Source: Drouetiella sp036703255
Lineage (GTDB): Bacteria; Cyanobacteriota; Cyanobacteriia; Elainellales; Elainellaceae
Length of the DNA stretch: 64,000 bases
Assembly (NCBI GenBank): GCA_036703255.1
Contig: DATNPL010000174.1
Span: 35,015-99,014, forward strand
Direction: 5' to 3'
Below the pieces are notes generated by a model. That model did not search any database. It saw only the letters and a list, made by a program, of their open reading frames with translations, and was not told the origin of the DNA. This document shows, in pieces, positions 44,742 through 52,535 of the stretch (its first letter is position 1; each line of letters starts with the position of its first letter). The translations under genes and the position numbers were made by a program.

Positions 44742-45854
44742 TCACCAAGCCTCCCGTAAGCCTAAGCCCAGCACCACACCCAAACCCACGCGCTGCACAG
44801 GTGTCAACTCTTGATTCACTTCTAGAGACAGTGCCGAAACCGGATCAACCTGGCTGGTCGGCAGGCTCAGCCGCTGCGAAAAGAACTCGTCTAATTGACC
44901 GATCGCTCCACCTGGCCCGGCCAGCAAAAGCTGCGCCACCTCCATATTCTCACCCTGGTTGTGGTAAAAGTCGATGGAGCGACGCAACTCATCCGCCAGC
45001 TCTCCTAGCACGCGCAGCATAGCGGCTGCGCCAGGGTTGGTGCCGCCCATCTTGGGCATGACGCCCATGCTATCCATCGGCGTAATGGGCACGGTCATAC
45101 CTTGCAGCAGCTCGGTGTCACGAGAGGGCGGCAAATTCATTGAGCGGCTCAGCGCCGTCTGTACTTGGTAAGTCCCGATGGGGACTGTGCGTGAAAACTG
45201 AGGTACGCCATCGACCACGATGGAAATCTCAGTGTTCTCAAATTCAATATCAACGATCGCAGCGGCTTCTTGCGGCGTGAACTGGCGCAACTGCTGCCGA
45301 ATTGTGCGAATCAGCGAAAAGCTGCTGATCTCTAATATATCTACGAGCAGTCCGGCCTGTCGAAACGTTTCTAAATAGGTGTCGGTCACTTCTTTGCGGG
45401 TGGCAACCAGCAATACCTGCACTTTTTCGATGCCGTCATCATCGACAAAGAAACCCAGCTTTTGGTAATCGACATCGGCCTCTTCTCGAGGGAAGGGTAA
45501 ATACAAACCTGCTTCCTGGTTTAGCACCATTTCCCGCAGTTCCCGATCGTCCAATTCTGCCGGGACAGGGATAATGCGCGTTACCGTATCTCGACCGCTA
45601 GGAATGGCGGTGGCAGCGTGTTTCACCTTTAGCTTACTTTCAGTCAGAACGGACTGGATGATCTCTGCCATTGCCCCCGAGTCGATGATCTGCCCTTCTT
45701 GAAAGATGCCTTCGGGCACGGCGGCAGAGGCGAGGGTCGTCACTTGAAACCCCTGTCCTTTCTTCTTCAATCGGGCAACATTAACCCGGTCAGGAGTCAA
45801 TTCGACACCAATTCCCTTCGGCTTTTTTGAGAATATGTTTTTGAGGCTAACCAC
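44742..45854 (-). CDS. pilM: Type IV pilus ATPase-like protein PilM
   Basis: A 370-residue cytoplasmic actin-like protein. The start KGIGVELTPDRVNVARLKK is the phosphate-1 region, with further nucleotide-binding elements at AAAIVDIEFENTEISIV and LLLAGPGGAIGQLDEFF. PilM forms a ring that binds the N-terminus of PilN below the membrane. It is first in the pilMNO operon; the 500-base upstream gap should hold the promoter. Confidence 0.94.
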   Translation of the reverse strand: MVSLKNIFSKKPKGIGVELTPDRVNVARLKKKGQGFQVTTLASAAVPEGIFQEGQIIDSGAMAEIIQSVLTESKLKVKHAATAIPSGRDTVTRIIPVPAELDDRELREMVLNQEAGLYLPFPREEADVDYQKLGFFVDDDGIEKVQVLLVATRKEVTDTYLETFRQAGLLVDILEISSFSLIRTIRQQLRQFTPQEAAAIVDIEFENTEISIVVDGVPQFSRTVPIGTYQVQTALSRSMNLPPSRDTELLQGMTVPITPMDSMGVMPKMGGTNPGAAAMLRVLGELADELRRSIDFYHNQGENMEVAQLLLAGPGGAIGQLDEFFSQRLSLPTSQVDPVSALSLEVNQELTPVQRVGLGVVLGLGLREAW

Positions 45855-46372
45855 GGTATTTGTCCGTTAACTCAAGATATAGGGAAACAAGAGAGACAAT
45901 TCGAGGAAAGGTAGCCTGTCTAAATAGATTGCGATCGCAATTCAGAGAAGCGTTTCTCCACTCAGCATAGCCAATCTCAATAAACTCAGGCGAGGCTTTA
46001 AAGTTAAATCAATGAATGGCGCTCTCATTAATCTAATTAAAATACCTTTCGATCTTTTAATTAGGATACAAAGCTTAAGAGATAATTACCACCATAAACC
46101 CCAACGGTAGCGGAAATTGCTATTTAGCTCCGCTAGATTTGGGGTTAGGCCGTAAAATCTCTGTTTTCAGTGTGCCCAAAATCAAATGCCGTCATTACGA
46201 TAACAGAGCTGTATAAAAACGGATCATTTCTCCTTAGCGTTGCTCACTTGCCGCATGACTGAGCGACAGGCTCGTACAACCCCAGCGATCGCTTTTGTGA
46301 ATGGGAGAAAGGATGTCTTTAAAAATAGAGAACGAGGCAACGGATTAGCGATCGCCTTTTGCTTCTTTTGGC
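45855..46372. other. Intergenic region upstream of pilM
   Basis: About 520 bases with no convincing gene. It holds two inverted repeats: CTAATTAAAA/TTTTAATTAG (46033-46064) and a longer imperfect one with AACCCCAA and GCGGA arms (46097-46146). The first is in the expected pilM promoter area; the second could terminate transcription from the XRE gene. Roles are not shown by sequence. Confidence 0.4.
46097..46146. repeat. Imperfect inverted repeat upstream of pilM
   Basis: Outer arms AACCCCAA/TTGGGGTT and inner arms TAGCGGA/TCCGCTA, with a three-base internal loop. It sits 227 bases past the XRE gene and 240 bases before pilM on the minus strand, so it may act as terminator between them. Confidence 0.4.
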
Positions 46373-46627
46373 TTAATCGATCGCAGAGGATTCGTCATCT
46401 TGGGCAATGCGTCCCAGATAGAGGACGATAAATTCTTTGGCGGCAGCTTCGTTGAGGGTTTCCAGAGCGGCAACAATCTCGGTAACAGCCTCGGCAGAAG
46501 GATCGCTGGATTGATTAAACCATTGGTTAACGGTAGAACGTCCAACGCCCATTGTTACCGCTAATCGATTTTGACTGATGTTATGTGTCTCCAGCACTTG
46601 CTTGAGTGCCTTACCTGCTTTTCCCAT
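46373..46627 (-). CDS. XRE-family HTH regulator
   Basis: 84 residues from ATG 46627 (MGKAGKALKQVLETHNISQ); an upstream extension in the same frame runs across the operators and is unlikely to be coding. The HTH covers about 8-50 (NRLAVTMGVGRSTVNQWFNQ). The tail is a short helical region ending in acidic residues. It is divergent from a small unknown gene, and the gap holds two related palindromes around TGTACAAAATTTTGTACA, which it probably binds, repressing itself and its neighbour. Confidence 0.85.
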   Translation of the reverse strand: MGKAGKALKQVLETHNISQNRLAVTMGVGRSTVNQWFNQSSDPSAEAVTEIVAALETLNEAAAKEFIVLYLGRIAQDDESSAID

Positions 46628-46663
46628 GCCCCCAATCCTGTCAGAGGAGCATGACCAAGTAAA

Positions 46664-46681
46664 TGTACAAAATTTTGTACA
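46664..46681. promoter_or_regulatory. Operator-like palindrome 1 (TGTACA type)
   Basis: Perfect 18-bp palindrome TGTACAAAATTTTGTACA, 37 bases before the XRE start. A near-identical site lies 35 bases away, centre to centre, in the same divergent promoter. It is the probable binding site of the XRE dimer. Confidence 0.6.
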
Positions 46682-46691
46682 TCGCGATAAG

Positions 46692-46723
46692 ATGAGGATG
46701 TCCAGAATTTTGTACATCCTCAT
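46692..46723. promoter_or_regulatory. Operator-like palindrome 2
   Basis: A 32-bp palindrome with two mismatched pairs, arms ATGAGGATGT and ACATCCTCAT. Its core TGTCCAGAATTTTGTACA (46699-46716) repeats site 1 with two changes. It ends 22 bases before the ATG of the gene to the right. Confidence 0.6.
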
Positions 46724-46745
46724 TGTCGAGGAGATTTGGGTTCAA

Positions 46746-46991
46746 ATGACGGAAAAACAGTCCGCTCAATCAGATGAATTGTTCGCTAGAACGGTACTTG
46801 ATGCCCTCACGACTTCTGAAAAGCGATCGAATCAGATGATTTTGATTGGTGCGCCTGCTTGGGTGAAGAAAATTATCCATCTGATGCATGTGGCTCGAAT
46901 TACGGAGGTGAGAGATTGGTCGCGGTTGATGCCCACCCGCAATCCCGATGAGGTGATTAGCTTAATGCAGCGTCCGAGAGTAGAAGAATAG
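46746..46991 (+). CDS. Small unknown protein divergent from the XRE regulator
   Basis: 81 residues from ATG 46746 (MTEKQSAQSDELFART). It contains an alpha-helical stretch with a hydrophobic centre (NQMILIGAPAWVKKIIHLMH) and ends with RPRVEE. No family is recognised. The XRE regulator and twin operators upstream resemble a small regulated module or toxin-antitoxin-like pair, but no toxin motif is visible. Directly downstream begins a 21-bp repeat array. Confidence 0.6.
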   Translation: MTEKQSAQSDELFARTVLDALTTSEKRSNQMILIGAPAWVKKIIHLMHVARITEVRDWSRLMPTRNPDEVISLMQRPRVEE

Positions 46992-47002
46992 AAGGCGATC
47001 GG

Positions 47003-47257
47003 ACTTCTGAGGCTGACGTTTCAAGCTTTGAGGGTGGCGATCGAAGCTCTGAGGTCGAAATATCGAGTTCTGAGGTCGGAAAGTGGAGCTTTGAGGTCGA
47101 AGGTTTGAGTTCTGAGGACGAAGTTCCGAGTTCTAGGGTTCATGAATGAAGCTCTGAGGTTGGCAATTCATGTTCTGAGGTCGGCGGTTCGTGTTCTGAA
47201 GTTGAAGCTCCGAGTTCCGAGGTTGAAGACTCGCGATCGCAAGTTCACGATTGAGGT
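47003..47257 (+). repeat. Degenerate 21-bp tandem repeat array (about 12 units)
   Basis: Units are of the type TTCTGAGGTCG followed by ten variable bases ending GAG or AAG. Nine consecutive central units are exactly 21 bases. In one forward frame they read as heptads around S-S-E-V, with a single internal TGA; in the reverse direction heptads around L-R-T or F-D-L-R. There are no start signals, so expression as protein is doubtful. There are no spacers, so it is not CRISPR. Confidence 0.75.
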
Positions 47258-47270
47258 GTATGAAACCAAT

Positions 47271-47498
47271 CTAATGTGAATCGCCTGAATCACTCTCATC
47301 CTCATTACCAGAAGAAAAGTTGCGACCCCCCACCAAACCCGCAATTGCGCCGACGCAGATTTTCCAGGTGTCGGTGCAGGTGTTGATGATGCCGATTTGC
47401 TGCTCGGAGGGGTTGGGCTGGTTGGCGATCGAGACTGAGGTTCCTCCAGAGAGGAGGGCGATCGAGACGAGAGCAGAGAAGACGATGTTGAAGTTCAT
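47271..47498 (-). CDS. Small secreted peptide, 75 aa
   Basis: A clear Sec signal peptide (about 1-25, NIVFSALVSIALLSGGTSVS, cut after IAN) leaves a mature part of about 50 residues with two Cys (NTCTDTWKICVG) and a Gly-rich hydrophobic patch (GAIAGLVGG). A Ser/Asp/Glu tail follows. No family is recognised. It could be a short membrane-interacting or signalling peptide; it is next to the repeat array and divergent from the NACHT gene. Confidence 0.5.
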   Translation of the reverse strand: MNFNIVFSALVSIALLSGGTSVSIANQPNPSEQQIGIINTCTDTWKICVGAIAGLVGGRNFSSGNEDESDSGDSH

Positions 47499-47647
47499 GA
47501 CCTTTACCTTCGGGGTTGTTTTGATGCTTCTATCGTCTTCGAGAAGGCTAAAAAGATCAGGAGCCTAGACAGGTCAACTTTGGGTCACTTTTAAGTCAAC
47601 TTCCAGTGCGATCGCTACAATAAACACAGTGTCTTGGTTGTAAGAAT

Positions 47648-48100
47648 ATGGCGCGATCGATCGCAGCATCTCAAGAAGGGATTGAACGCATTAAAGCAGC
47701 GCTACCTTGCAGCCAAGAAAAATTTGCTCAAAAGCTAAACATTTCTCCAGCGACGCTGAAGAAGGTTTTTAGAGCAGAACCTATTGATCGAGCAATCTTC
47801 TGCAAAATCTGCGGTGAAGTGCAAATTGACTGGCGTGAGGTTGTTCAGCCGTCAGATATTGCTGATGAGATAGAGGGGAGCATCGATATTCTGGTTCAAT
47901 CCACTCGATCGCGCCTGCACGACGACGTAAAAAAGCGGTGCGGTTGGATGAAGGTCTTGAATATGACCTATCCGATCGAGAGTAGCGCCATTTATACCGA
48001 TGTCAATTTGTTGGGGAAGCCGCTGCATCTGCGAAGTTTCAGGGAATTGGAGCGATCGCTGCCGGAGTTTGCGTCGAGAATTTTAATCGGTTTTGGTTAG
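47648..48100 (+). pseudogene. N-terminal part (HTH + linker) of a frameshifted NACHT protein
   Basis: 150 residues. The first 65 are an HTH (KFAQKLNISPATLKKVF) like that heading many cyanobacterial NACHT NTPases. SRLHDDVKKRCGWMKVLNM and IYTDVNLLGK follow, the conserved linker immediately before NACHT in this family. The frame ends in GRILIGFG-stop, where the neighbouring frame continues ENFNRFWLGEVTKNQ, the expected next segment. The gene is therefore interrupted by a one-base loss (or two-base gain) between about 48060 and 48090, or the sequence has an error there. Confidence 0.75.
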
Positions 48101-48141
48101 GAGAAGTCACTAAAAATCAGCGGCGGGATGGGATTGAGACG

Positions 48142-50034
48142 GTGCAGGATACTAACCTGCTGATGATTTTGGGTGCGCCGGGAGCAGGGAAAAGTACTTT
48201 TCTCAAGCGGCTGGCAATGCTGTGTTATGGCGAAGATGCCGCGTATTTTCAAGCTTTAGTGCCGTTGTTTGTGACGCTAAAGGAGTTTGCCGAAGCAGAG
48301 GGACAGCCGAACTTGCTGAACCATCTGGCGAGTTTGGGCAATGCTGTGGTGGATGCTGAGACGATCGCCACGCTCCTCAAAGCCAATCGCGGCTTGGTGC
48401 TGCTGGATGGGTTGGATGAAGTGCTGGAACGCGATCGCGATCGGGTGATTGATCAGATTCGTGCTTTTGCCAATATCTACGATCAGAATCACATTGTCAT
48501 AACCTGCCGGATTGCGGCGCGGGAATATACCTTCACGCGATTTACAGATGTGGAGATCGCTAGCTTTAGCGACGAGCAAATTGCTGATTTTGCCCACAAA
48601 TGGTTTTGTGCCAAAGAAGACGAAGAAACGGCAGCGGATTTTCTCAGCGCTTTGGAAGAACGCCCGCCGATTAAAGAGTTGGCGACGAATCCGCTGTTGC
48701 TGACGCTGCTGTGTTTGGAGTTTGAGATCGATCGCGCCTTTCCTAGCAGTCGGGCAGAGCTATATGAGCGGGGGCTGGAGGTGCTGTTTACCCGTTGGGA
48801 TACGAGCCGCAAGATTAAGCGGGAAGAGGTTTATAAAAAGCTGCCCGTGAAGCGCAAGAAAGAGCTGCTGGGACAGTTGGGCTACGCCACATTCAATCGC
48901 GGCGAGTATTTTTTTAAGCAACGGCTGGCGGAGGAGCAAATTAGCGGCTATATTGCCAATCTACCAGATGCCAAAACTGACCCAGAGGCGCTGCTGGTAG
49001 ATAGTTTTGCAGTGCTGAAATCGATCGAATCTCAGCATGGATTGCTGACCGAACGGGCTAGCCATATCTACTCTTTCTCTCACCTAACGTTTCAGGAATA
49101 TTTCACGGCACAGCAGATCGTTCAGGTACATAGTCTGCAAGATCCCCAAGGGGCGATCGATCGGTTGTTGGCTCATCTACATGAACCGCGCTGGAAAGAG
49201 GTATTTTTTCTGGTGGTTGAGCAATTGCCCAATGCTGATCATTTGCTGAAACAGATGAAGCACAGAATTGATGAGTTGCTGTCTGGTGATGAGAAACTTC
49301 AGCGGTTTTTGGAATGGCTGAAGCAAAAGACTAAATTGGTTCAAACGCCTCGTAATGCGATAGCTGTTCGCGCTTTCTACTTTACTCTCATCCTTGACCA
49401 TGCCATTGAACGTGCTCATATTCATGCCGAATTCTCTACTCACGGTTTCAACAGTGATTTTGATGCCTTCTACAGCCGTGTTGTTGACATAGTTCATGAC
49501 CGCATTAATGCCTCTGATTTCATCAATAAGCTCCACGATCGTCTTTCTGCCTCGACTCTTACCCACGATCGCGTCTTAGTTCATGTTTTTAGTCTTGCTT
49601 TTTGTCCTGGCTTTAAGCATATTTGCGATTTTGCAGCTTCTCATTCTCTTGATTGTGTCCTTGCCTACGATCTTGGTCTTGTCACCAACCCTGCTGAAAA
49701 CGAACTGACACCAAAGCTTCAACAATTAGGTCAGCAGTTACGCGATGAGCTATTAGCTATTGCTTGGGAAGAGAGTGAGCAATTTGAGCAATGGTGGCAA
49801 GAGAATAGTGAGCAATGGATTATACAAGTGCAACAAGCGGTAATCGACGATAGTAACATCGGTCATGACTGGAAGTTTGTCAATGGGCAAGAACAACAGT
49901 TAACCCAGTATTACAACGCCAACAGATTTCTGATGGAATGCCTCAACGGCGAATGCTACGTCAGCCGATCGCTTCGGGAAGAAATTGAGGCAACACTGCT
50001 ATTGCCGATCGCATCTCTCTCCACGGTTGACTAA
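48142..50034 (+). CDS. NACHT-domain NTPase (bacterial NLR-like, C-terminal part)
   Basis: 630 residues from a GTG at 48142. The frame is open upstream to about 48080 and continues the HTH/linker ORF. Walker A is ILGAPGAGKSTFLKRL (about 10-24), Walker B GLVLLDGLDEV, followed by CRIAAREYTF and TNPLLLTLLC of the NACHT core. FSHLTFQEYFTAQQ follows, then a helical region and a C-terminal domain (about 430-620) with CxG/WWQENSEQW-type features. Such STAND ATPases sense phage products and trigger defence in bacteria. If the frameshift is real, this part alone lacks its N-terminal domain and may be inactive. Confidence 0.85.
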   Translation: MQDTNLLMILGAPGAGKSTFLKRLAMLCYGEDAAYFQALVPLFVTLKEFAEAEGQPNLLNHLASLGNAVVDAETIATLLKANRGLVLLDGLDEVLERDRDRVIDQIRAFANIYDQNHIVITCRIAAREYTFTRFTDVEIASFSDEQIADFAHKWFCAKEDEETAADFLSALEERPPIKELATNPLLLTLLCLEFEIDRAFPSSRAELYERGLEVLFTRWDTSRKIKREEVYKKLPVKRKKELLGQLGYATFNRGEYFFKQRLAEEQISGYIANLPDAKTDPEALLVDSFAVLKSIESQHGLLTERASHIYSFSHLTFQEYFTAQQIVQVHSLQDPQGAIDRLLAHLHEPRWKEVFFLVVEQLPNADHLLKQMKHRIDELLSGDEKLQRFLEWLKQKTKLVQTPRNAIAVRAFYFTLILDHAIERAHIHAEFSTHGFNSDFDAFYSRVVDIVHDRINASDFINKLHDRLSASTLTHDRVLVHVFSLAFCPGFKHICDFAASHSLDCVLAYDLGLVTNPAENELTPKLQQLGQQLRDELLAIAWEESEQFEQWWQENSEQWIIQVQQAVIDDSNIGHDWKFVNGQEQQLTQYYNANRFLMECLNGECYVSRSLREEIEATLLLPIASLSTVD

Positions 50035-50057
50035 GCGATCGCCCCAACTACTGCATC

Positions 50058-50267
50058 CTATCTTGCCTTCAGTTGCTCTAGCTTCTGCCGGATTAACTGG
50101 TTAACTTGCTCAACCTCAGCAGTTGAATTTGGGATATCGAACGTTTCTGGAGCCGCATCTGCCGTGAAGCGATCGACAAAAGCATGGAATGCAGCCTGAT
50201 CGTCAGGATGAGCCACAGCATAAGCTCTCAGTTCAGCTTTGGTCATGGCACTAAAGTCAGGCTGCAT
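50058..50267 (-). CDS. DUF6887 family protein
   Basis: 69 residues from ATG 50267 (MQPDFSAMTKAELRAYAVAH). An N-terminal SAP-like helix pair holds the conserved T-K-A-E-L-R-A-Y-x3-H-P-D-D segment, with a Gln/Leu-rich helix at the end. Its ATG shares one base with the TAA stop of the upstream DUF6888 gene (TAATG), so the two are translated together. This pair recurs in cyanobacterial accessory regions; function unknown. Confidence 0.78.
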   Translation of the reverse strand: MQPDFSAMTKAELRAYAVAHPDDQAAFHAFVDRFTADAAPETFDIPNSTAEVEQVNQLIRQKLEQLKAR

Positions 50268-50443
50268 TATAGGAACCTCCAAAGACCATTGCGATAGATT
50301 TCTATTTCTATGTTATCGCCAGCCAGCAAGAACACGTTGCCCGTTCGCTGATCGAGCCGCACTACAAAAATAGGGATAAAGGTATTGGTTAAAGATTGGC
50401 ACAGAACGATACACCTGATTCCTTGTTCAGCAGTTGGCAACAT
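50267..50443 (-). CDS. DUF6888 family protein (58 aa)
   Basis: Read by eye from ATG 50443: it begins MLPTAEQGIRCIVLCQSLTN and ends IYRNGLWRFL, followed by TAA. An in-frame TGA lies 15 bases before the ATG. It is a small beta-rich protein with two Cys. The DUF6888-DUF6887 order with one-base overlap is the usual arrangement and suggests a two-component unit, possibly toxin-antitoxin-like; that is inference from the architecture. Confidence 0.78.
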   Translation of the reverse strand: MLPTAEQGIRCIVLCQSLTNTFIPIFVVRLDQRTGNVFLLAGDNIEIEIYRNGLWRFL

Positions 50444-50726
50444 CGATACGCCTCAAGACCCAACCCATCGACCTAGATTACCAGAACCCGATCGCTTCTC
50501 TTTTCACGATTGACTGGGCGATCGCAATCCTGTAGCTTTTTCGCTCAAGTGCCGTTTTCAATCACTCAATTGGTGAGCCGTACAGTTCACCGAAAACTTA
50601 GTCCTATGACCTGCTGCTGCAACAGCGATAAGGTAGCTAATCTCTATGTCTTCCGGCTTCAACCGTGACCAGATTAACCTAGAGTAGATAGATTAAACCG
50701 GAGATCGTAGAGGTGTTGCGTAACCG

Positions 50727-52028
50727 ATGAAAGTGAGAACTTGGAAAAACATTGGCATCTTCGCCCTGCTCGGACTGTTTTTGAGTTGGGCGATCGCTAG
50801 CTGTAGCCCTACATCTGGCCCAGAGCAAAATTCAGGGTCTAACGCCAATGCCGGAGGCGAAGTGGAATTTTGGACCATGCAGCTCCAGCCCCAATTTACC
50901 GACTACTTCAATGCCCTGATTGCCGAATTTGAGCAAGAGAATTCGGGCACGAAGGTCAAGTGGGTAGATGTGCCTTGGGGCGATATGCAGAGCAAAATCT
51001 TGACATCTGTCTCTGCGGGCACCGCACCCGATGTCGTCAACCTCAATCCAGATTTTGCGGCACAGCTCGCAGGTCGCAATGCCTGGTTAGAGCTAGACAG
51101 CAAGATTCCTGAGGGCGATCGCGCCCAGTACCTACCCAAAATCTGGCAGGCCAATACGCTAGACGGCAAAAGCTTTGGCATTCCCTGGTATCTCTCCACC
51201 AGCATCACCATTTACAACCAGGATTTGCTGAAGCGATCGGGCATCAGTCAACCGCCCGCCACCTATAAAGAATTGGCTGAAGTGGCCAAGCAAGTGAAAG
51301 AAAAAACAGGCAAGTATGCTTTTTTCACCACTTTTGTAGCAGAAGATTCCGGCGAGGCTTTGCAATCTTTTGTCCAGATGGGAGCGCAGTTGCTGACCCC
51401 CGAAGGCAAGGCCGCCTTCAATACGCCCGAAGGCAAAGCTGTCTTTCAGTACTGGACTGATCTGTATCAGCAAAACCTGCTGCCCAAAGAAGTGCTGACC
51501 CAAGGACACCGCAGAGCGATCGAGCTATATCAATCTGGAGAGACTGCCCTGCTGTCTACCGGATCGCAATTCCTCAAGACGATCGAGACAAACGCCCCAG
51601 CCGTCGCCAAAGTTTCTGCCTCTGCTGCCCAAATTTCGGGCGATACCCGCAAAAAAAGCGTGGCGGTGATGAATCTGGCAATTCCCCGCAACACCGACCA
51701 GCCCGACATGGCGCTGAAGTTTGCTCTGTTTGTCACCAATAACGCCAATCAGCTTGCATTTGCCAAAGCAGCCAACGTCTTGCCCTCAACGGCTGAGGCG
51801 CTGCAAGACAGCTACTTTACAAGCGTTACCGCAGATGCACCTCCGCTAGACCAGGCGCGATCGATCAGCGCCAACCAGATGCAGGATGCTGAGGTGCTAG
51901 TCCCCAACATCAAAGACATTAAAGAGCTGCAAAAGATTGTCTATGACAATTTGCAAGCTGCAATGCTAGGGGAAAAATCGGTCGATCAGGCCGTGGCTGA
52001 AGCCGCAGCCGAATGGGACGAGCGATAA
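50727..52028 (+). CDS. ABC transporter sugar-binding lipoprotein (family 1)
   Basis: 433 residues with a lipoprotein signal peptide: hydrophobic 10-24 and lipobox IASC with Cys26. The mature part is a type-1 extracellular solute-binding protein (EVEFWTMQLQPQFTDYFNAL, TSVSAGTAPDVVNLNPDF), as in maltose or glycerol-phosphate uptake systems. No permease or ATPase genes lie next to it, so it must work with components elsewhere. Substrate unknown. A 67-bp inverted repeat follows. Confidence 0.92.
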   Translation: MKVRTWKNIGIFALLGLFLSWAIASCSPTSGPEQNSGSNANAGGEVEFWTMQLQPQFTDYFNALIAEFEQENSGTKVKWVDVPWGDMQSKILTSVSAGTAPDVVNLNPDFAAQLAGRNAWLELDSKIPEGDRAQYLPKIWQANTLDGKSFGIPWYLSTSITIYNQDLLKRSGISQPPATYKELAEVAKQVKEKTGKYAFFTTFVAEDSGEALQSFVQMGAQLLTPEGKAAFNTPEGKAVFQYWTDLYQQNLLPKEVLTQGHRRAIELYQSGETALLSTGSQFLKTIETNAPAVAKVSASAAQISGDTRKKSVAVMNLAIPRNTDQPDMALKFALFVTNNANQLAFAKAANVLPSTAEALQDSYFTSVTADAPPLDQARSISANQMQDAEVLVPNIKDIKELQKIVYDNLQAAMLGEKSVDQAVAEAAAEWDER

Positions 52029-52048
52029 TCTTAGGATCTGCACAGAAA

Positions 52049-52115
52049 TAAAACCAAGAATCTTTTCGAGAGCGTGCGGCTCAGCCGCACGCTCTCGAAA
52101 AGATTCTTGGTTTTA
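52049..52115. terminator. Very long symmetric hairpin (33-bp arms)
   Basis: A perfect inverted repeat with a single-base centre (C at 52082). Outer ends are TAAAACC/GGTTTTA, the core GCGTGCGGCT/AGCCGCACGC. It begins 21 bases after the solute-binding protein stop and ends 36 bases before the convergent DUF2288 stop, so it can serve both as terminator. Confidence 0.75.
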
Positions 52116-52150
52116 ATTTTGAAAGATACAGCGCACCTTTCAAACCCAGC

Positions 52151-52480
52151 TCAGTGCGGCAAATCCTGCACCAAAACATAGGGCTGCACAATCAATGCCT
52201 GAAACCGCCGGGTGCGATCGCCTGCCCAATCAGCCAACTGTTCTGGGGAGGGTTTACTTAACAACTGCTCAGCGATCCAGCGCTGTACGGCTGTAGCGTT
52301 GTCTTGCGCTAGCGCCTCGCCCACCTCTGTCAAATCTAGATCTGGAGCCACGATCACGATCGCATCTCGCTGAGCATGGGGCATGAGCCATTCCCATTCG
52401 GCTTCATCCACCATTTGGGTCAATTCGTCTCGCAAATTTGTCTGTGATTCAGATGAAGGTTCGGGTGATGATTCTGGCAT
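52151..52480 (-). CDS. DUF2288 family protein
   Basis: A 109-residue soluble protein. After a Ser/Glu-rich start come LRDELTQMVDEAEWEWLMPHAQRDAIVIV and LDLTEVGEALAQDN, matching the short DUF2288 fold found in cyanobacteria and proteobacteria. Function unknown. It is convergent to the solute-binding protein gene across the long hairpin. Confidence 0.85.
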   Translation of the reverse strand: MPESSPEPSSESQTNLRDELTQMVDEAEWEWLMPHAQRDAIVIVAPDLDLTEVGEALAQDNATAVQRWIAEQLLSKPSPEQLADWAGDRTRRFQALIVQPYVLVQDLPH

Positions 52481-52535
52481 CCGTTTTCTCGGTCAGGCTG
52501 AGGAGTGGGTGAGGGAATGGGGTTTTGGTTTGCCG

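Noticed and set aside
46240..46431. Plus-strand ORF of 63 codons
   Set aside because: It runs antisense into the XRE gene, has no ribosome-binding site and reads as low-quality basic sequence.
47003..47257. CRISPR array
   Set aside because: The repeats are contiguous 21-bp units with no spacers and drift in sequence; no cas genes are nearby.
48070..48095. Programmed -1 ribosomal frameshift in the NACHT gene
   Set aside because: The candidate slip site does not match X XXY YYZ and no strong downstream stem or pseudoknot is apparent; a mutation or read error is simpler.
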